Source: Bacteroidales bacterium (GTDB lineage: Bacteria; Bacteroidota; Bacteroidia; Bacteroidales; B39-G9). From it: a stretch of 7,442 nucleotides of DNA. The notes under the pieces are model-generated. The model ran no database searches, was not told where the DNA came from, and saw only the letters and a program-made list of their open reading frames with translations. The stretch covers positions 1 to 7,442 of the forward strand of contig JAGLDO010000193.1 of NCBI GenBank assembly GCA_023145555.1. Direction: 5' to 3'. Both the position numbers and the translations under genes were made by a program. Shown in pieces: positions 1 through 7,000 of this stretch (its first letter is position 1; every line of letters starts with the position of its first letter).

Positions 1-671
1 TTTATTTCAAAGGTCGGTTTCTCATCATGAATAATGTTTTCTGGATTAAAAAAAACCTGGTCAATACCTGCTTTTTTTGCACCTATTATATCAATATTTA
101 AATCATCGCCAATCATAATGCTTTCATTTTTTTTTGCATTAACAGTTTTCAAAGCATACCTGAAAATTTCCGGTTTGGGCTTTTGTGTACCTGCATCTTC
201 CGAACAAATTAATTTCGTAAAATACTTCTCAAGATTACAATTTTTAAGTTTTGTAGTCTGAACTTGTCGAAAACCATTGGTAAGAACATATAGTGTATAT
301 CTTTCTTTCAGATATGATAGTGCTTCGTGAGAATAAGGAAAAATTTTTGTCTTTGTTGGGCTTATTGTAATATAGTCAATGCCCATTTGTTTTGCAATTT
401 CGAATATAGAACCCTTATTTATATCAAAATCTTCGAGGGTTACAAGAAAACGTTTCGTAATTAATTCCTTTTTTGTAATTCTTCCCAACCCATAATCATC
501 CCATAATTTTTTATTATGAGCCTTATAAGTATTGATAAAAACATCCTCATTTTCAATATTTTTTTGCAAATTGTATTTGTAAAATATATCAGCTAAAGTC
601 TCATAAGAATTTGCTTCAAAGTCCCAAATTGTTCTGTCTAAATCGAAATAAAGATGTTTATATTTTTTCAT
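1..671 (-). CDS. YjjG-family HAD hydrolase (noncanonical pyrimidine nucleotidase), C-terminus cut by window edge
   Basis: This gene reads leftward from ATG at 671-669 and runs off the window after 223 codons; the family is about 225-235 residues, so only a short tail should be missing. All four HAD motifs are visible: motif I FDLDRT (nucleophile D10, general acid D12), motif II TNG (T131), motif III K164 in KPKPEIF, and motif IV GDD with a following Asp (D189, D190, D194). The helical segment between motifs I and II (about 17-105) is the C1 cap of the haloacid-dehalogenase type. The early 'TIWDFE' after motif I is typical of the YjjG group. Known members dephosphorylate (d)UMP, dTMP and damaged or noncanonical pyrimidine nucleotides in the cytoplasm; the exact substrate here is inferred. 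The gene is divergent from the secreted protein at 810, with no Shine-Dalgarno sequence. It could also be a phosphoglycolate-phosphatase-like HAD, but YjjG fits better. Confidence 0.87.
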   Translation of the reverse strand, partial: MKKYKHLYFDLDRTIWDFEANSYETLADIFYKYNLQKNIENEDVFINTYKAHNKKLWDDYGLGRITKKELITKRFLVTLEDFDINKGSIFEIAKQMGIDYITISPTKTKIFPYSHEALSYLKERYTLYVLTNGFRQVQTTKLKNCNLEKYFTKLICSEDAGTQKPKPEIFRYALKTVNAKKNESIMIGDDLNIDIIGAKKAGIDQVFFNPENIIHDEKPTFEI

Positions 672-756
672 TGAAATAAGTTGATTCTTTTCATAAAAAT
701 AACTCTGAAAATTAATTATTGTGTTATTATTTTTAATTTTATTTAATGATAAGATA

Positions 757-764
757 CAAAAATA
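757..764 (-). promoter_or_regulatory. Possible -7 box (TATTTTTG) for the HAD gene
   Basis: Read on the minus strand this is TATTTTTG, matching the Bacteroidota sigma-ABfr -7 consensus TAnnTTTG. It lies about 85 bases upstream of the HAD start codon. I do not see a clear TTG -33 element at the usual 17-20 base spacing, and in DNA this AT-rich the octamer can arise by chance, so the call is weak. The rest of the 672-809 gap is AT-rich sequence with a short 6-base inverted repeat (AATAAC 761-766 / GTTATT 776-781) and nothing else I can name. Confidence 0.25.
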
Positions 765-809
765 ACAACTTATGCGTTATTATATCATAAAAATATTATT
801 ATTTAGAAT

Positions 810-1598
810 TTGAAAATTTTATTTTTCATCTCAATCCTTTTGTTTTTATTTACAAATACTTCTGTTAATGCTCAAATATATAGCGACAGCAGCCTTGTTA
901 AGGTATCTGGAATTATTGTCGACAGCGACAGCATAACTCCTATCCCATTTGTAAACATAATTAATAAACGCACTCATAAAGGAACAATTAGCGACACAAA
1001 CGGTTTTTTCAGAATCTCAATTTTAAAGACAGACACAATTCTTTTTTCTTCATTAAGTTTTGAGAAAAAACCATTTTATTTATCTGACACCAATTCGGTA
1101 AGTTTATTTTTTAAAATTATTATGAATAACAAAAACTATAAATTAGCAGTTGTAAATGTTTATGCCCTTAGTAAACTGTCACAGTTTAAATATGATTTTG
1201 TTCATATAGATTTACCCGAGCATCTCTATATTAAAGGCAGAGAAATATATATTCCGGGAATTCCGAACTACGAAGGACCACGCAATCCAAACGCTAGTCC
1301 AATAGGTAGCCCTATTTCATTTTTTTATTCAAAATTCAGCAAAAGAGAAAAATCAAAGCGAAAACTCAATCAATTATTAAAACAGGACTCTATAAATTAC
1401 ATTATTAATTTAAAATATAACGACGAAATAGTTTATGAGTTAACCGGATTAAAAGATGAAAAGCTTAATGAGTTTATTAAATTTTGTGATTTCAACAATA
1501 ATTATCTGCTGAAAAATACAGAATACGACATCTATGTTAAAACAATGCAAAAACTCAAAGAATTCAAATCAAAAAAAGCACTTCAAAAAAAACAGTAA
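810..1598 (+). CDS. Secreted CarboxypepD_reg-like domain protein, C-terminal half unrecognised
   Basis: 262 residues. The start is TTG at 810: an in-frame TAG lies at 804-806, and starting later would destroy the signal peptide. Residues 1-21 are a Sec signal peptide (one Lys, then a Leu/Phe-rich core) with signal peptidase I site VNA|Q after A21. Residues 31 to about 117 show the beta-sandwich pattern of the carboxypeptidase-D regulatory-like family: VSGIIVD, then PIPFVNI, then KGTISDTNGFFRIS, then a strand ending in SSLSF. In Bacteroidota this fold is common at the start of TonB-dependent receptors and in envelope proteins, but no plug or barrel follows. From about 165 the protein becomes Lys-rich and probably helical (SPISFFYSKFSKREK, then RKLNQLL, and a Lys-rich tail). 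I recall similar periplasmic Bacteroidota proteins of this length but no assigned function. It is divergent from the HAD gene and followed by a terminator, so probably monocistronic. Confidence 0.82.
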   Translation: MKILFFISILLFLFTNTSVNAQIYSDSSLVKVSGIIVDSDSITPIPFVNIINKRTHKGTISDTNGFFRISILKTDTILFSSLSFEKKPFYLSDTNSVSLFFKIIMNNKNYKLAVVNVYALSKLSQFKYDFVHIDLPEHLYIKGREIYIPGIPNYEGPRNPNASPIGSPISFFYSKFSKREKSKRKLNQLLKQDSINYIINLKYNDEIVYELTGLKDEKLNEFIKFCDFNNNYLLKNTEYDIYVKTMQKLKEFKSKKALQKKQ

Positions 1599-1632
1599 GC
1601 AAGCGATAATTACACTTACTAATTGTGAATCC

Positions 1633-1676
1633 ATTCCAAAAAGTAATCAGTCAGCTGACGGATTACTTTTTGGAGT
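1633..1676 (+). terminator. Strong hairpin terminator after the CarboxypepD_reg-like gene
   Basis: A perfect 13-base inverted repeat, CCAAAAAGTAATC (1636-1648) against GATTACTTTTTGG (1661-1673), can be extended outward to 1633/1676 with one T-G pair. Inside the loop lies a second palindrome, GTCAGCTGAC (1650-1659), separated from the outer stem by one A/G mismatch. The structure begins 34 bases after the stop codon at 1598. The T-run belongs to the 3' arm and its partner A-run to the 5' arm, so it could stop transcription from either direction. No tRNA-like or riboswitch-like features are present. Confidence 0.75.
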
Positions 1677-1790
1677 AGTCTCAATTGTTTATTGTTTAAA
1701 TAATATCTTAATTTGTATTAATTTTTATTATTTTTAATTCCTAAATTGTTTTGCATACTTACATTTTTTCAAACACAGTATTTTAAGCAT

Positions 1791-1798
1791 TATTTTTG
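1791..1798 (+). promoter_or_regulatory. Possible -7 box (TATTTTTG) just before the GWxTD gene
   Basis: TATTTTTG matches the Bacteroidota -7 consensus TAnnTTTG and ends 5 bases before the ATG at 1804. If used, the transcript would start at or within a few bases of the start codon, giving a leaderless or nearly leaderless mRNA. The preceding terminator means this gene needs its own promoter somewhere in 1677-1803. No convincing TTG -33 element is seen at the right distance, so confidence is low. Confidence 0.25.
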
Positions 1799-1803
1799 TA
1801 TTC

Positions 1804-3084
1804 ATGAATTTCTTTAAAAAGAATATTTTTTTAGCAATAAGTTTTGTTTTTGTCGTAGTTTCATGTGTAACAGTTTATTATTCGGTTGCAGACAAGAATG
1901 TTTCTTATTTATATAATCCAACAAGCACGGGTTTGCATCCTGAATTTTGTGTTTATCATAATTCTGATTCTATTTCATTTCTATTTTACAATCTTTACCG
2001 ACCTGAATTATTATTTATCAAAAAAGACGAGAAAGACAATTTTAAGGAAGCAAAAATTCTAATTCACTATCAACTTTATGAATCACTTCAAAAATCTGAG
2101 ATTATCGATAGTGCATCTGTTAAATTAAATGTTCGTGAAAACGGTCTGACCAATAATTACATTTCATATATGCCTGTAAAAGTTGCTGCCGGAAAAAAAT
2201 ATTTTATCGACATTTCCATTTTTGATTTAAATAGCAAAAAGCAAACCTCATCTTTATTTGAGATTGACAAAATCACAAATAATTCTTTTCAAAATTATTT
2301 AGTTTTTGATAATGTAAAGAAGAAACCTATTTTTAAATGCTATTTTAACAGTAACACTTCATTTTTTATTAAAAGCAAGCGCATTAATACCAAGAATTTG
2401 TATGTTTCATATTATAGCAAAAAATTTGAAGTCCCTTTACCTCCATTCGATTCCGACCCTGATAAAAAAATTAATTTCAAACCCGACTCAACTTGGTATG
2501 TACCAAATATTGATACTGTAATTTTTAAATTCCCAAACAAAGGTTTTTACCGTTTTCGAACAGACACTCTATCTGATGATGGTTTAACATTATTTAATTA
2601 CGGCGATGATTATCCGAGAGTGCAAAGTGCCGAAAATTTATTTGAACCTTTGCAATATTTAACTTCTACTCGTGAATATAAAAAATTAAGTGCTTATAAC
2701 AATCCAAAAATAGCTGTTGACAGTTTATGGATTTTAGCAACCGGCAATGTTAACCGTGCACGCGAACTAATAAGGATTTATTACAGCAGAGTACAACTTG
2801 CCAATTATTATTTTCCGTCGCTTAGTGAAGGATGGAAAACCGACAGAGGCATGATTTACGTTGTGTATGGAATACCAACAATGATTTATAAAAACGATAC
2901 TGTTGAACGTTGGATTTATGGCAAAAAAGCTAAAACAATGTCAATGGATTTTACTTTTGAAAAAATAAACAATCCCTTTAATAATAATTATTATATCTTA
3001 GACAGGTCCGATGTTTACGACGACAGTTGGTTTAAAGCTATTAATACCTGGCGAAGCGGGCATGTTTTTTCTATTGCTAAATAA
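1804..3084 (+). CDS. GWxTD-domain lipoprotein
   Basis: 426 residues from ATG 1804. The N-terminus is a lipoprotein signal: KK, a hydrophobic core, then lipobox VVSC with the lipidated Cys at 21. The residues after it (VTVYYSVADK) lack the acidic cluster that drives lipoproteins to the cell surface in several Bacteroidota, so I infer an anchor facing the periplasm, probably on the outer membrane. Residues about 30-255 form a beta-rich region without a family I can name (possibly Ig-like strands, for example 81-157 with KEAKILIHYQLYE and a FIDISIFDL strand). The C-terminal 270-375 is the GWxTD domain (TIGR04514 type): EPLQYLTSTREY, a helix RARELIRIYYSRV, the naming motif GWKTD at 343-347, then RGMIYVVYGIP and ERWIYG (368-373). 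GWxTD proteins are known from Bacteroidota and some other phyla; their role is not established. It lies upstream of rlmB and the large outer-membrane protein on the same strand. Confidence 0.9.
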   Translation: MNFFKKNIFLAISFVFVVVSCVTVYYSVADKNVSYLYNPTSTGLHPEFCVYHNSDSISFLFYNLYRPELLFIKKDEKDNFKEAKILIHYQLYESLQKSEIIDSASVKLNVRENGLTNNYISYMPVKVAAGKKYFIDISIFDLNSKKQTSSLFEIDKITNNSFQNYLVFDNVKKKPIFKCYFNSNTSFFIKSKRINTKNLYVSYYSKKFEVPLPPFDSDPDKKINFKPDSTWYVPNIDTVIFKFPNKGFYRFRTDTLSDDGLTLFNYGDDYPRVQSAENLFEPLQYLTSTREYKKLSAYNNPKIAVDSLWILATGNVNRARELIRIYYSRVQLANYYFPSLSEGWKTDRGMIYVVYGIPTMIYKNDTVERWIYGKKAKTMSMDFTFEKINNPFNNNYYILDRSDVYDDSWFKAINTWRSGHVFSIAK

Positions 3085-3116
3085 TTATGAATTTGGAATT
3101 ATGAATTATGAATTAC
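3083..3116 (+). repeat. Heptamer tandem repeat, unit AATTATG, starting at the stop codon
   Basis: Nearly five units in strict 7-base phase: AATTATG (3083-3089), AATTTGG (3090-3096), AATTATG (3097-3103), AATTATG (3104-3110), then a partial AATTAC. The first unit shares its AA with the TAA stop of the GWxTD gene. The units carry TGA at 3088-3090 and 3109-3111 in the gene's own frame and at 3102-3104 in another frame, so the series also supplies reserve stop codons. Heptameric intergenic repeats are known in several phyla; their function is unsettled. Confidence 0.8.
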
Positions 3117-3122
3117 AAAATA

Positions 3123-3281
3123 TTAACAGATGAAAGATAGAACACAGATAATCACAGATAAAAAATTTGTGTAAGATTTGTATAATCAGTGTCATTTGTG
3201 TTCAAAATATTGTCCACAGATGAAACTTTTATGACTTTTATTATCAAAAAAAATCCGTGTTAATCCGTGAAATCCGTGGAC
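3123..3281. repeat. Degenerate 9-10 base repeat array in both orientations (AATCCGTG / CACAGATAAT)
   Basis: The left part has CACAGATAAT and CACAGATAAA side by side (3143-3162), preceded by looser copies. The middle has diverged opposite-strand units beginning ATTTGTG, ATTTGTA, ATCAGTG and ATTTGTG (3165-3203). Then comes CCACAGATGA (3214-3223), and the right end has three near-perfect units AATCCGTG at 3252, 3262 and 3271. GTCCACAGAT (3212-3221) and ATCCGTGGAC (3272-3281) are inverted copies matching at 9 of 10 bases, and CACAGAT / ATTTGTG (3153-3159 / 3165-3171) can fold with one G-U pair. The array fills the gap between the GWxTD gene and rlmB. Similar strings occur, as I recall, between genes of many environmental bacteria; no function is established. 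No transposase or target duplication is visible. Confidence 0.75.
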
Positions 3282-3319
3282 AAACGACAAATATAAAACG
3301 AATACAAAAACATAAACGT

Positions 3320-4066
3320 ATGAAATCGAATACTGACAAAATATTTGGAATTAGGGCGTGTATTGAAGCAATAAAAGCAAACAAAGAAATAGAAAAGGTT
3401 CTATTAAAAAAAGATTCTCGTGGCGATTTATTTTATGAATTGTTCAATTTAATTAAAGAGCGAGCAATACCTTTTCAGTATGTGCCAATTCAAAAACTGA
3501 ATAAGATATCGCAAAAAAACCATCAGGGTGTTATTGCTTTTATTTCTAGCATTGAATACCAAAATATTGAATACATTTTACCGCAATTATACGAACAAGC
3601 AAAGCTTCCTTTATTTTTGGTCTTAGATAAAGTTACTGACGTAAGAAATTTTGGAGCTATTGCACGAACAGCCGAATGTGCCGGAGTTAATGCAATTATT
3701 ATTCCTGCTAAAGGCTCTGCACTTATAAATTCTGACGCGGTTAAAACATCGGCAGGTGCTTTACATACAATTCCTGTATGTCGTGTCGAAAATCTAAAAA
3801 AGACAATTGTTTTTTTAAAACAGAGCGGAATACAAATAGTTGCTGCAAATGAAAAATCAGATGATTATTACTATGATGTTGATTTTAAAATACCATCGGC
3901 AATAGTTATGGGAGCCGAAGATATTGGTATTTCTAATGACATTATTAATCTGTCGGATAAAATTGTTAAAATACCAATTTTAGGTAATATTGAATCGTTA
4001 AATGTTTCTGTTGCAACTTCAATTATTGTTTACGAGGCTGTTAAACAAAGAATTAATGTTTCTTAA
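3320..4066 (+). CDS. rlmB: 23S rRNA (guanosine-2'-O)-methyltransferase RlmB (SpoU/TrmH family)
   Basis: 248 residues from ATG 3320, a normal RlmB length. The frame stays open upstream to GTG 3257, but those 21 codons lie partly in the intergenic repeat array and encode nothing conserved, so ATG 3320 is chosen; 'KIFGIRACIEAI' just after it is the usual RlmB N-terminal strand-helix (F/I-G-x-x-x-x-x-E-A-I). Residues 1-75 form the L30e-like substrate-binding domain, ending in HQGVIAF. Residues about 97-248 form the SPOUT knot: motif 1 NFGAIART (110-117), motif 2 IVMGAEDIGIS (195-205) with the conserved Glu at 200, and motif 3 IPILG...SLNVSVA (219-232), which bind S-adenosylmethionine through the trefoil knot. 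In E. coli RlmB methylates G2251 in the 23S P-loop; same target inferred. A paralogous TrmH-type target cannot be excluded. The downstream gene begins 15 bases after the stop, suggesting cotranscription. Confidence 0.92.
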   Translation: MKSNTDKIFGIRACIEAIKANKEIEKVLLKKDSRGDLFYELFNLIKERAIPFQYVPIQKLNKISQKNHQGVIAFISSIEYQNIEYILPQLYEQAKLPLFLVLDKVTDVRNFGAIARTAECAGVNAIIIPAKGSALINSDAVKTSAGALHTIPVCRVENLKKTIVFLKQSGIQIVAANEKSDDYYYDVDFKIPSAIVMGAEDIGISNDIINLSDKIVKIPILGNIESLNVSVATSIIVYEAVKQRINVS

Positions 4067-4081
4067 ATTTAAGTGTAATAA

Positions 4082-7000
4082 TTGAACAGAAAAACAAAAA
4101 TATTATCTTCATATGTCTTGGTATTATTTCTAATAATAATATCATTATCAAAAACTTATGCTCAGTTCTATAATGGACTTCAAATGAGTTTTGGAAAAAA
4201 CAGAGTTCAATACATTAATTTTTATTGGCAATATTATCGTTTCGACAAGTTCGACACTTATTTTTATGTTGGCGGTAAAGAACTGGCTGAATATACAGCA
4301 GAATATGCCTCAACCAGAATTGGTGAACTTGAATATAAACTTGAATATGCTCTTGAACGTCGAATTGTTTTTATAATCTATAATAAACATACTGATTTTA
4401 AACAAAGTAACATCGGATTAATAACCGGGAAACAAGAATATAATATTGGTGGACAGACAAAAATCATTAACAATAAAGTGTTTCTCTTTTTTGAAGGCAA
4501 TCATCATAAACTTAAACAACAAATTGATGCCGCTATTACTGAAGTAATCCTTCGCGAGATGTTATTTGGTGGAAGCGTTAAGGACAGACTTACAAACACT
4601 GCTCTTTTAAATCTTCCCTTATGGTATGAAAAAGGTTTAATCTCATTTTATTCAAAAAAATGGGATTTATCTATTGAAAATAAAATAAAAGATGGAATAC
4701 TGACAGATAAATACAAAAAAATTAATCGATTAAAAGCTAATGATGCTGTTTATGCAGGACATTCTTTTTGGAAGTATATTTCCGATAATTATGGCGATGC
4801 TGTTGTGTCAAACGTAGTTTATCTGACAAGACTTAGTAAGAATGTCGATAACGGATTTATGTTTGTGCTGGGCATTCCCCTTAAAGATTTATTACTTGAT
4901 TGGTTTGAATATTACAAAACTAAGTTTAATGAAGAAAACATAGGGAAAAATATACCCGAAACAGAAAAATTACTTAAAAGAACTAAAAAGAAAAGAGTTT
5001 ATCAACAATTAAAAATTAGCCCAGACGATAATTATATTGCTTACACAACCAACGAGTTGGGCAAATATATTGTATGGATTTACAACACTCAAACACATAA
5101 ACGAAAACGGATTTTTTCAAAAGGCAACAAATTAGAACAAATCACCGATTATTCTTATCCAATTCTCGCCTGGCATCCATCGGGAAAATTTCTTTCAATA
5201 ATTACCGAGCAAAAAGGTAAAATGTTTCTTTCTTATTACATTTTAAGCACAAAAAAAATAGAAACTCAAGAACTTTTCTATATTGATAAATATCTCGATT
5301 TTTCATATTCAGACGATGGTTTATTTTTTGTTTTTTCAGGAATTAATCACGGTCATACCGATATTTACGTCCATTCTGTAGCAGCAAACTCAAACAAAAA
5401 AATCACTAATGATGTTGCCGACGATTTAAATCCTCGTTTTATTAATAACTCAAACGACATTATTTTTAGCTCAAACAGAATTGCCGATACCTTACCTTTA
5501 GACAAAAAAAACTCGGTTCAGACTTCCGATTTTTACGATTTATTTATTTATAATTACAAAGATAAATCCAATAAACTTACTCGATTATCAAACTCTCCTT
5601 ACTTTGATGAGTTTAAACCATTTGAAATAAAAAACAATACTTTTTCATATTTAAGCGATGAAAACGGAATTATTAATCGCCAATTAATTAAAATTGACAG
5701 CACAATAAGTTTTATCGATACTAGTATTCATTACAGATATTTCACAAAACACTATAATCTGTCAAACTACTCAACTAACGTTCTTGATTATAATGTAAAT
5801 AAAAATACCGGTAGATATGGTGAGATAATTTTTAACAAAAAACGTTATCATTTATTTACCGATTACCTTAACACTAAAGAAAATTCATTTTCAGGAGATT
5901 ACAAGAATACCAAATTTCGAGATTTATATAAACAATATTTAATAAATAAAGACAGTGTTACTAAAGAGGGCGATTATTATTACGAACAAGAACCAGACAG
6001 TTTAGTTATTACACCCAAACAATATTTAAATATCGACTCCTCATTTGTTGATATTAACAATTATATTTTCGAATTTGAAAAAAAGAAATTCTTGTTAAAT
6101 ATTAATGACAGCCTAGGTGAACAGGAAGATTCTGCCGGCTTTCAATTACCAAAGCAATTAGTTTATTTCACTAATTTTTATACTAACACACTAGTTAATC
6201 AAATTGACTTTGGCTTTTTAAACTCTTCTTATCAAGCTTTTACAGGTGGTGCGGTTTATTTTAACCCGGGATTTAATGTCTTTACAAAAATTGGCGTCGT
6301 TGATTTGTTCGAAGATTATAAAATTACAGGCGGTATTCGTTTCTCCCCCGATTTCCAAAGTAACGAATATTTAATAAGTCTTGTAAATCTAAAAAAACAA
6401 ATGGATAAGAAGATTATCTTTCATCGTCAGTCTTTTGAGAATTCCACGCAGTATTTTATTTCAAAAACTCATTCGCATGAGTTAATGTATATTCTCAAAT
6501 ACCCCTTTAGTCAGGTATCTGCAGTGCGAGCAACCGAAACTATTCGTTACGACAGAACCTCATACCTATCAACCGATTATGTAAATCTTGACAAAAAAGC
6601 AAATTCCCGTGTTTGGAACGGTTTAAAAGTCGAATATATTTATGATAATACATTTAACAGAGGATTAAATCTCTATAATGGTACCAGATTAAAAGTCTTT
6701 GGTGAATTTTATAAACAAATTGACAAAGAAATTAATTCCAATTTTTTTGTTGTTGGTGCCGATGTTCGAAATTATTTAAAAATTCATCGCGATTTAATTT
6801 GGGCAAATCGTTTTGCAGCAAGTTCTTCTTTTGGCAACAGCCTGTTAATCTATTATCTTGGTGGTGTCGATAATTGGATTAATCTATCATCTAAAGTAAG
6901 AACCTTTGACAACTCAATTCGTGTTGACACCGACAAAAATTATGTTTACCAAACTCTGGCTACTAACATGCGTGGTTTTACACAAAATATTCGTAACGGG

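Noticed and set aside
127..135. Nine-base homopolymer in the HAD gene as a phase-variation tract
   Set aside because: The run encodes Lys-Lys-Asn between motifs III and IV in an intact housekeeping enzyme; long A/T runs are common across this AT-rich window.
34..261. 75-codon open frame on the plus strand
   Set aside because: It is antisense to the HAD gene, which has all four catalytic motifs in the opposite strand; its composition is that of a complementary-strand shadow.
761..781. Operator from the inverted repeat AATAAC / GTTATT
   Set aside because: Only six A/T-rich base pairs with a nine-base gap; expected by chance in this composition, and no regulator gene is nearby.
1534..1737. 67-codon open frame overlapping the end of the CarboxypepD_reg-like gene
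   Set aside because: It overlaps the real gene in another frame and runs straight through the terminator hairpin; no recognisable protein features.
3123..3281. CRISPR array
   Set aside because: Units are 9-10 bases, contiguous, degenerate and on both strands, with no regular unique spacers and no cas genes.
3123..3281. Miniature inverted-repeat transposable element
   Set aside because: The inverted pair is short and internal, the array is built of many small units, and no terminal inverted repeats with a target duplication can be seen.
4191..4376. 61-codon open frame inside the large outer-membrane gene
   Set aside because: Lies wholly within the 1092-residue frame, which is continuous and has clear domain structure there.
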